Shown piece by piece: positions 57,898 through 64,000 of a stretch of 64,000 nucleotides of DNA; position 1 is the first letter of the stretch, and every line of letters starts with the position of its first letter. The position numbers and the translations under genes were made by a program. The stretch is from assembly GCF_003001935.1 (NCBI RefSeq), contig NZ_PVNG01000006.1:124001-188000 (forward strand), written 5' to 3'. The notes under the pieces are model-generated. The model saw nothing but the letters and a program-made list of their open reading frames with translations. It was not told the DNA's origin and searched no databases. Origin of the DNA: Nonomuraea fuscirosea (lineage in GTDB: Bacteria; Actinomycetota; Actinomycetes; Streptosporangiales; Streptosporangiaceae).

Positions 57898-60765
57898 TCA
57901 GGCGGTGAAGGGGCCGGTCAACCCTTCGCCGGTCTGTCCGTCGCCGGTCAGGCCGTCGCGGAAGGCGATGGCCGCCGCCTCGGTGCGGGTGGACGCGCCC
58001 AGTTTGGCCAGGATGTGGGAGACGTGCACGCCCGCCGTGCTCGGCGAGATGTGCAGGCGGGCGGCGATCCGCCGGTTGCTCAGCCCCTCGGCGATCAGCC
58101 TGAGGACGTCGTGCTCGCGCTCGGTGAGCCCGCCGGTAGCCGGGCGGGGCCGTCCGAGCAGGGCGATGTCACGGGCGAGCGGCCCGGCGCCGAGGTCGGC
58201 GGCCAGCGTCGCGGCCTGGCCGAGGCGGGCCGTCGCGGCGGGCCGGTCGCCGGCCTCCAGGGCGGCTCGCGCACCGTGGAAAAGGCTCAGAGCCAGCTCG
58301 TACGGCTGCCCCAGCTCCTGCCAGGCCTCGGCGGCCTCGTCCCAGCCGTCGTCGCCGATCAGGGCGTGCAGCATGACCTGCCAGGCGCGGTCGAGCCGCC
58401 CGTCCACCCCGAGCGCGGCGTCGGCCGCGGCGAGCTCGGCCTGGCGCCGCGCCACCCGCCGCCGCGGCTCCCGGCCGGGACCGGCGGCCAGACGGGCCCG
58501 CTGGACGAGCGCGCCGGCGATGAGGACCGGGCGGGCGTCGCTGCTGTAGACGCGGGCCAGGGCCGGATCGGCCAGAGCCCGTTCCAGCAGCAGGTCGGCC
58601 CGCTCCGGGTCGCCCTGGGCGACGGCCAGCAGACAGAGCAGCTGGTGGCGGGGGAACAGGCTCGCGCTGCCGGAGTGCTCGGCGGAGGCGGCCGCCTCGG
58701 CGTCGGCCGCGGCGCGGGCGGCGGCGGGCACGTCGCCGCGCAGCAGCGACAGGTACCCGGAAAGGACGAGCAGGGCGTGGCGGGACAGCGGCGGCGGATC
58801 CTCCTGCAGGCTTTCGCGCAGCAGGGTCTCCGCCTCCTGCCAGCGGCCGGCCAGGATCAGGCTGCGGCCGGCGTAGCGGGCGAGCTCGGCGCCGCGGCTG
58901 CGGCCCAGCCCGTACCGGCGGGCGTGGCGGATGCCGTCGCGGGCCGCCTCGGCGGCGCGGTGGTGCTCGCCGGCCTTGGTGTGCAGGGTGGCCTCGTACA
59001 TGGGGACGGTCATGAGCAGGTCGTGACCGTCCAGGCGGCCGGCCAGGGTGCGGGCCTCGGCCAGCAGGGTGAGGTCGCCGGTCATGGAGGCGACGCCGAG
59101 CAGGCCGCGGATCGTGACGGTCGCGTCGCCGGTGCGCCGGCCGATGGACAGCGCCTCCTCGAACGAGGAGCGCGCCCGGTCCTCCTCCGGCAGCAGGCCC
59201 ATGGCCAGCACACCGAGCAACTGGCCGCGCTGCACGTCGGCGGGCATGGCGGCAGCGGAGGCGGTCTCGGGCGTAACGCGCGTTCCGGGCGCGGCGGGGA
59301 TGGCTGTGGCGGGCAGCAGGCGCAGGGCCCGCTCCCAGTCGGTGACGCCGGTCCCGTCCAGCCGGTGACGCAGCCGGCCGCGATGCTCCAGCAGCTGCGC
59401 GGCCCGTGCGGGCTCGCGGCGCTCGTCCACGGCGGCCAGCCCGGCACTGGCGTAGCCGATGCCGCGCGCGTAGTCGCCGCTGAGCATGCACGCCCGCGCC
59501 GCCTCGGTCAGGACGCCTGCCCGGTCGCAGCCCAGCGGCACGCCGGGGTCCCACAGCTGCAGGACCTGCTCCAGCATGCGGACCTGCTCCTCGTAGGCGT
59601 AGGAGGCGCGGGCCTGGGCGGCGGCGTGGAAGGCGGCGGTCAGGGCGGTGCGGTGGTCGCCGGCGGCGTGGGCGTGCGCGGCCAGTTCGGCGTGGGCGCC
59701 GGTGCCGTGCAGGGCCTCGGCGTAGCGGGCGTGCAGGCGGGCCCGTTCGCCCGGCAGCAGGTCCTCGTACACCACGTGCCGGATCAGGGCGTGGCGGAAG
59801 TCGTAGCCGTCCTGCGCGGTGAGCAGGAGGCTGCGGTCGACGAGCTCGCGCAGCAGGGCGTCGAGCTCGGCGCCGTCCTTGCCGCTCACCCGCGCCAGCA
59901 GGCGGTGGCCGGCCCGGCCGCCCGCCACCGAGGCGACGCCGAGCAGGTCGCGGGCCGGGCCCGGCAGGGAGCGCGGGCCGTACAGCAGCAGGTCGCGCAG
60001 GCTGTCGGGGGTGCGTTCACCGGCGCGGGCGAGCGCCTCGACGAACAGCGGGTTGCCCTCACTGCGTGCGTGCACGCGGCGTACGGTGTCCGGTCCCGGT
60101 TCGGCGCCGAGGATGGCGGCCAGCTGGCGGGCCACGCCCCGCCGGTCCAGGCGCTCCAGGCGCAGGCTCGTGGTGCGGGGACGGCGGGAGAGCTCGGCCA
60201 GCAGCGGGCCGAGCTGCCCGTCGCCGGGGCCGGGCGGCCGGTGGGTGATCGCCAGCAGCACGCCGGGCTGGGTGAGGTTCCTGGCCAGGAAGCCGAGCAG
60301 CTCGCGGGTGGCGGCGTCGGCCCAGTGCAGGTCCTCGATCAGGACGACGAGCGGCCGGTCGGCGGCCACCCGTTCGATGAGCGTCAGGATCTCCTCGTAC
60401 AGGCGGTGCTTGCCGCCTTCGGCGTCCCCGGGCTCGCCGAGGCCGGGGAACCAGCGGGCCAGCTGCCGGTAGGGGCCCGGCAGGACGCCGTCGAGGCGGA
60501 TCAGGCGGCGCAGCACGGTCACGAACGGCGCGTACGGCAGCCCGTCGCTGCCCAGCTCGGCGCAGGCCCCCTCGGCCACGCGCACGCCCGGCCCGAGGGA
60601 GCGGGCGAACTCGGCGAGCAGCCGCGACTTGCCGATCCCGGCCTCCCCCGCCACCAGCGCCACCGCCGGCCCCTGCCCGACGGCGGTGTCCAGGGCCGCC
60701 GCCAGGGCGGCCGACTCCTCGCCCCGGCCGACGAACACCGGGCTGACCACGCGTTCCGCCACCAC
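57898..60765 (-). CDS. LAL-type LuxR regulator with AAA ATPase
   Basis: 955 aa. N-terminal ATPase (VFVGRGEESAALAAALD; Walker A VAGEAGIGKSRLL near residue 42; Walker B VVLIEDLHWADAATRE), a long TPR-like helical region, and a C-terminal LuxR HTH (LTEREHDVLRLIAEGLSNRRIAARLHISPSTAGVHVSHILAKLGASTRTEAAAIA). MalT/LAL-type activators often govern secondary metabolism or transport. GTG 60765 chosen (second GTG 60762); the A/T-rich TATATG and TATTTA lie just upstream. Divergent from the Eis gene. Confidence 0.93.
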   Translation of the reverse strand: MVAERVVSPVFVGRGEESAALAAALDTAVGQGPAVALVAGEAGIGKSRLLAEFARSLGPGVRVAEGACAELGSDGLPYAPFVTVLRRLIRLDGVLPGPYRQLARWFPGLGEPGDAEGGKHRLYEEILTLIERVAADRPLVVLIEDLHWADAATRELLGFLARNLTQPGVLLAITHRPPGPGDGQLGPLLAELSRRPRTTSLRLERLDRRGVARQLAAILGAEPGPDTVRRVHARSEGNPLFVEALARAGERTPDSLRDLLLYGPRSLPGPARDLLGVASVAGGRAGHRLLARVSGKDGAELDALLRELVDRSLLLTAQDGYDFRHALIRHVVYEDLLPGERARLHARYAEALHGTGAHAELAAHAHAAGDHRTALTAAFHAAAQARASYAYEEQVRMLEQVLQLWDPGVPLGCDRAGVLTEAARACMLSGDYARGIGYASAGLAAVDERREPARAAQLLEHRGRLRHRLDGTGVTDWERALRLLPATAIPAAPGTRVTPETASAAAMPADVQRGQLLGVLAMGLLPEEDRARSSFEEALSIGRRTGDATVTIRGLLGVASMTGDLTLLAEARTLAGRLDGHDLLMTVPMYEATLHTKAGEHHRAAEAARDGIRHARRYGLGRSRGAELARYAGRSLILAGRWQEAETLLRESLQEDPPPLSRHALLVLSGYLSLLRGDVPAAARAAADAEAAASAEHSGSASLFPRHQLLCLLAVAQGDPERADLLLERALADPALARVYSSDARPVLIAGALVQRARLAAGPGREPRRRVARRQAELAAADAALGVDGRLDRAWQVMLHALIGDDGWDEAAEAWQELGQPYELALSLFHGARAALEAGDRPAATARLGQAATLAADLGAGPLARDIALLGRPRPATGGLTEREHDVLRLIAEGLSNRRIAARLHISPSTAGVHVSHILAKLGASTRTEAAAIAFRDGLTGDGQTGEGLTGPFTA

Positions 60766-60833
60766 CGCGCCAGCATATAAATACCCCGATCGCCTGATGT
60801 GCGGCGCCTGTTCATCCGGCCAGGCTCGACGGC

Positions 60834-62060
60834 ATGACAAGCACCTGCCCGCTGCGGGTCATCACCGCGGCCGAGCTCGACGCGTGGGCCCGCATGGTCA
60901 CCACGACCTACGGCCAGGACTGGATCGAAGGCGGCCTCAGGAACGCCGCCGCCTCCATCGAACCCGGGCGGACCCTCGCCGCCTTCGACGACGGCCGGAT
61001 CGTCGGCGGCGCGTCCGTCTACGGCCGCGTCATGACGGTCCCCGGCGCGTCGGTGCCCGTCGCCGGCATCACCCTGGTGGCGGTGCTGCCCACGCACCGG
61101 CGCCGCGGCATCCTCACCGCGATGATGCGCGAGCAGCTCACCGGCCTGTACGAGTCGGGCGGCGAGCCGGTCGCGGCGCTCAACGCCGCCGAGGCGACGA
61201 TCTACGGCCGCTTCGGGTACGGGGTGGCCAGTCACGTGGCCGAGATCCAGGGCGACAAGAGGTTCATGGCGCTGCGGCCCGGCACCGACGTCGGGGACGG
61301 GGCGATCAGGCTGCTCGACCGGGCGGAGGCGCTGCCGCTGCTGGAGAAGGTGTACGACGTCGCCCGCCGGGACGGGGTCGGGTGGGTCGACCGCAGCGAG
61401 AGGTTCTGGCGGGCCCGGCTGGCCGACGGCGAGCGGGCGCGTGAGGGCGGCGGGACGGCGCTGCGTTTCGCCGTGCACACCGAGCCGGGCGGCGAGGTCA
61501 CCGGCTACGTCCTCTACCGCTCCCAGGGCACGGTGGTGCGGGTCGTCGAGGTCGTGGCCGCCACCCGGCAGGCGTACGCCGCGCTGTGGCGTTTCCTCAT
61601 CGACCTCGACGCCCACACCGGCCTGAGCTACGACGGCGCCGTGGACGAGCCGCTGAAGCAGCTGCTGGCCGACCCGCGCGCCGCTCACACCACCGTGGTC
61701 GACAACCTGTGGGTCCGGCTGGCGGACGTGCCGCGGGCGCTTTGCGCCCGCCGCTACTCGGCCGCGCTGGACGTGGTGCTGGAGGTGCAGGACCCGTTCT
61801 GCCCGTGGAACGCGGGCCGCTACCGGCTGCGGGCCGGCGGGGATGCGGTCACGTGTGAACGTACGCGGGCCGGGGCCGATCTGCGGCTGACCTCCACCGA
61901 GCTGGGCGCGGCCTACCTGGGCGGCACCACCCTGGCGTCGCTGGCGGCGGCCGGCCGGGTCGAGGAACTGCGCCCTGGGGCGGTCGCGGCCGCGTCGCTG
62001 GCCTTCCGGGGCGAGCGGGAGCCGTTCCACCCCTCGGGCGCGGCCTTCCCGGCCTTCTGA
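60834..62060 (+). CDS. Eis-like GNAT N-acetyltransferase
   Basis: 408 aa, the Eis length. Tandem-GNAT plus sterol-carrier-like end: LVAVLPTHRRRGILTAMMREQLTGLYESGGEPVAALNAAEATIYGRFGYGVAS (acetyl-CoA site, Tyr general acid in IYGRFGYG), then the second GNAT and SCP-like region, with the conserved terminal Phe (AFPAF) whose carboxylate serves as base in Eis. Eis enzymes acetylate aminoglycosides and lysines. Divergent from the LAL regulator. Confidence 0.93.
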   Translation: MTSTCPLRVITAAELDAWARMVTTTYGQDWIEGGLRNAAASIEPGRTLAAFDDGRIVGGASVYGRVMTVPGASVPVAGITLVAVLPTHRRRGILTAMMREQLTGLYESGGEPVAALNAAEATIYGRFGYGVASHVAEIQGDKRFMALRPGTDVGDGAIRLLDRAEALPLLEKVYDVARRDGVGWVDRSERFWRARLADGERAREGGGTALRFAVHTEPGGEVTGYVLYRSQGTVVRVVEVVAATRQAYAALWRFLIDLDAHTGLSYDGAVDEPLKQLLADPRAAHTTVVDNLWVRLADVPRALCARRYSAALDVVLEVQDPFCPWNAGRYRLRAGGDAVTCERTRAGADLRLTSTELGAAYLGGTTLASLAAAGRVEELRPGAVAAASLAFRGEREPFHPSGAAFPAF

Positions 62061-62071
62061 CCATCATGACG

Positions 62072-62090
62072 TCCGGCCGGAAGGGCCGGA
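62072..62090. terminator. Hairpin between Eis and AKR genes
   Basis: TCCGGCC-GGAAG-GGCCGGA; 7-bp perfect stem. Terminator or attenuator. Confidence 0.5.
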
Positions 62091-62116
62091 ACCGCACACC
62101 CATGGAGATTCATCGC

Positions 62117-63106
62117 ATGCGTACTCATCGGCTCGGGCGCACCGCGGTGCGCGTCACCGAGCTCGGCTTCGGCGGCGGGCCCCTGGGCGGCCTGTTCGAA
62201 CCGCTGGACGACGACACCGCGGCCCGGGCGCTGACGGCCGCCTGGCAGGCGGGGATCCGCTACTTCGACACCTCGCCGCACTACGGCATCGGGCACTCCG
62301 AGCGCCGCGTCGGCGAGCTGCTGCGCGGCAGGCCGCGGGCGGAGTTCACGCTGTCGACGAAGGTCGGCCGGCTGCTGGTCCCGCAGGAGGCGCGGGGGCG
62401 GATGGACGAGAGCTTCGCCGTGCCCGCCACCCACCGCCGGGTGTGGGACTTCTCCCGCGACGGCATCCGGCGCAGCGTGGAGGACTCCCTGACCCGCATG
62501 GGCGCCGACCGGATCGACGTGCTGTATCTGCACGACGCCGAGGAGCACTTCGAGGCCGCGCTGCGTGACGGCTACCCGGCGCTGGCCGAGCTGCGGGCGC
62601 AGGGGATGGTCGGGGCCGTCGGGGCGGGCATGTACGACCCCGGCAAGCTGACCCGCCTGGTCCGGGAGACCGACGCGGACGTGATCATGCTGTCGGGCCG
62701 CTACACGCTGCTGGACCAGAGCGCGCTGGAGGAGCTGCTGCCCGCCTGCGCCGAGCGCGGCGTGTCGGTCCTGGCGGCGTCGGTGTTCAACTCCGGCCTG
62801 CTGGCGACCGGGCGGCCGGTCGAGGGGGCCCGGTTCGACTACGAGCCCGCCGGGGCCGAGCAGGTGCGGCGGGTCCACCGGATCGCGGACGTGTGCGAGG
62901 CGCACGGGGTGAGCGTCCCGCAGGCCGCGATGGCCTTTCCGCTGCTGCATCCCGTGGTGGCGGGGATCGTGGTCGGCATGCGCTCGGCGCGGGAGGTGGA
63001 GGCCAACGTGGCGGCGTTCTCGGCCGGGGTGCCGGCGGGGTTGTGGTCCGACCTGCGCGCCGAGGGCCTGCTGGACGTGCGCGCCCCGGTGGGCGCGGCG
63101 CCGTGA
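62117..63106 (+). CDS. Aldo/keto reductase (D-threo-aldose/L-fucose dehydrogenase-like)
   Basis: 329 aa. LGRTAVRVTELGFGGGPLGGLFEPLDDDTAARALTAAWQAGIRYFDTSPHYGIGHSERRVGE (Asp and Tyr), Lys in LSTKVGRLL, His in VLYLHDAEEH: complete AKR tetrad. FPLLHPVVAGIVVGMRSAREVEAN is the cofactor end. ATG 62117 follows GGAG; ATG 62102 and 62066 are alternatives. Follows the Eis gene by 56 bases. Confidence 0.93.
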   Translation: MRTHRLGRTAVRVTELGFGGGPLGGLFEPLDDDTAARALTAAWQAGIRYFDTSPHYGIGHSERRVGELLRGRPRAEFTLSTKVGRLLVPQEARGRMDESFAVPATHRRVWDFSRDGIRRSVEDSLTRMGADRIDVLYLHDAEEHFEAALRDGYPALAELRAQGMVGAVGAGMYDPGKLTRLVRETDADVIMLSGRYTLLDQSALEELLPACAERGVSVLAASVFNSGLLATGRPVEGARFDYEPAGAEQVRRVHRIADVCEAHGVSVPQAAMAFPLLHPVVAGIVVGMRSAREVEANVAAFSAGVPAGLWSDLRAEGLLDVRAPVGAAP

Positions 63107-63186
63107 CGTGCGCCCCTTCGGCGGCCTGGTCAGAGCGCCCGGTAAGAGGGGACGGTGAGGCGGCCGGTGACGTCCGCCCGCGCCGC

Positions 63187-63678
63187 CTACTCCTCTGCCT
63201 GCCCGGTGCTCTGCTGGGTGTCCTGTCCGGTTTCGGTCAGGTGCTGCAGGAGGGTCCGGCTGATGTCGCCGAGCCGGCGGAGCTGCTCGGGCGGCAGGAG
63301 GTCGATGAGGTGGGCGCGGACGCTCTCGACGTGGAGGGGGGCGGCGGTCTCGAGCGCGGCCAGCCCTTCGTCGGTGAGGACGGCGAGCCAGCCGCGCCGG
63401 TCGCCGGCGTAGTGCTCGCGGCGTACCCATCCGGCCTGTTCCAGTTTGTTGACCGCGTGGGAGATGCGGCTGGGCTTGGAGTGGGTCCAGTGGGCGAGCT
63501 CGCTCATGCGCAGGGTGCGCTCCGGAGCCTCCGACAGCAGGACGAGGAGCTCGTAGTAGGTGACCGGCATGCCGGTCCCCGCCAGCAGGTCGCGTTCCAG
63601 CCGGTCGGTGAGCAGGCGGCTGGCCAGGCCGAACGCCCGCCAGGTGCGCTGCTCGTCGTCGGTGAGCCACCGTGTCAT
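63187..63678 (-). CDS. MarR-family transcriptional regulator (YceI gene)
   Basis: 163 aa: AFGLASRLLTDRLERDLLAGTGMPVTYYELLVLLSEAPERTLRMSELAHWTHSKPSRISHAVNKLEQAGWVRREHYAGDRRGWLAVLTDEG. ATG 63678 lies 7 bases after TATGAT (complement of 63686-63691): leaderless. Divergent from the YceI gene; the palindromes in between are its likely operators. Confidence 0.93.
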   Translation of the reverse strand: MTRWLTDDEQRTWRAFGLASRLLTDRLERDLLAGTGMPVTYYELLVLLSEAPERTLRMSELAHWTHSKPSRISHAVNKLEQAGWVRREHYAGDRRGWLAVLTDEGLAALETAAPLHVESVRAHLIDLLPPEQLRRLGDISRTLLQHLTETGQDTQQSTGQAEE

Positions 63679-63691
63679 GCACGTCATCATA

Positions 63692-63752
63692 CGCAATGGT
63701 TGCGCGCTGAAATACTCCAGCGTACTGTCGTACTGAATCATTCAGCGCTGAA
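63692..63752. promoter_or_regulatory. MarR/YceI intergenic operators
   Basis: CGCAA-TGG-TTGCG (63692-63704) and TTCAGCGCTGAA (63741-63752), both perfect, plus GTAC-TGTC-GTAC between them. GCGCTGAA recurs at 63704 and 63745. Confidence 0.6.
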
Positions 63753-63773
63753 CTAAATGCGATGGAGCACGGC

Positions 63774-64000
63774 ATGTACCCCAGTGAGCTCAGCGGCTCC
63801 TACACCATCGACCCGGCGCACAGCCGGTTCGGCTTCGTGGCGCGGCACGCGATGGTGACCAAGGTGCGCGGCAGTTTCCCCGTAGTGGAGGCCGCCGCCC
63901 GCCTGGACACCACCGACCCGTCAGCGTCCACCGTGCGCGTGCGGCTGGACGCCGCCGGGGTGGACACGGGAAACCCGCAGCGTGACGGCCATCTGCGTAC
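63774..64000 (+). CDS. YceI-family protein (partial, runs past window end)
   Basis: First 75 codons: SGSYTIDPAHSRFGFVARHAMVTKVRGSFPVVEAAARLD... VRVRLDAAGVDTGNPQRDGHLR, the clear opening of the YceI lipocalin-like fold that binds isoprenoid or polyprenyl chains. ATG 63774 follows GGAG; ATG 63762 would add four residues. Divergent MarR, a common pairing, is the likely repressor. Confidence 0.94.
   Translation, partial: MYPSELSGSYTIDPAHSRFGFVARHAMVTKVRGSFPVVEAAARLDTTDPSASTVRVRLDAAGVDTGNPQRDGHLR

Overview
The window is very GC-rich actinobacterial DNA (roughly 70% or more by eye, with G/C at most third codon positions). The content points to a filamentous actinomycete, probably in or near the Streptosporangiaceae (Nonomuraea-like). 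Clues are an SCO6745-family protein, a CGNR zinc-finger regulator, an Rv2578c-type radical SAM enzyme, an Eis-type acetyltransferase, a LAL-type LuxR regulator, a HelD helicase, and many leaderless GTG/ATG starts placed 6-8 bases after a TANNNT -10 box. The family assignment is inference. I saw no rRNA, tRNA, transposase, integrase, prophage or CRISPR array. It reads as an ordinary chromosomal arm with many small regulator-plus-enzyme modules.

Layout. 1-2.5 kb (-): iron-siderophore/heme-type ABC importer (lipoprotein, FecCD permease, ATPase cut by the window edge). 2.7-9.9 kb: a small orphan gene, an NTF2-like protein, an FAD monooxygenase, a stand-alone trpB-trpA pair, a GntR regulator and a group II aromatic amino acid decarboxylase; this could be a tryptophan-to-tryptamine-like module. 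10-14.3 kb: complete glycine betaine/choline ABC importer (-) with a divergent IclR regulator. 14.4-24 kb: TauE permease, MFS and DeoR pair, WYL regulator with a LysE exporter/hydrolase operon, SCO6745, CGNR, PNPOx-like, SDR, methyltransferase and dienelactone hydrolase. 24.5-31.5 kb: DUF5134 membrane protein, HelD helicase, and a MarR regulator divergent from a large RND pump. 31.5-38.4 kb: secreted unknown, purB-GNAT-DUF4037, ArsR-SRPBCC and a TipA-type MerR. 38.4-39.3 kb: no convincing gene. 39.3-46.3 kb: MFS, glyoxalase, small membrane and XRE proteins, a secreted basic protein, radical SAM, an SMR pump, DUF952, SnoaL-like, a zinc-ribbon protein, a frameshifted NUDIX gene and a small L7/L12-like membrane protein. 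46.7-51.8 kb: an esterase plus two half-ABC transporters of YbtPQ/IrtAB type under a divergent TetR with a striking nested operator. 51.9-64 kb: glyoxalase-fold proteins, a DUF1801 remnant, TetR-SDR, GNAT, TetR/aldo-keto reductase with a perfect operator, LAL-LuxR/Eis, another aldo-keto reductase, and MarR/YceI (cut by the window end).

The most unusual signals are: an 18-bp motif repeated four times between 21.9 and 36.4 kb, three copies sitting directly on the stop codon of a plus-strand gene; the trpBA-decarboxylase-monooxygenase neighbourhood; the esterase/YbtPQ-like locus with its nested palindrome; a Gln-rich insert in an RND pump that lacks partner genes; a one-base frameshift in the NUDIX gene; and a degraded DUF1801 gene. 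All functional names come from reading the translations; no database search was run.
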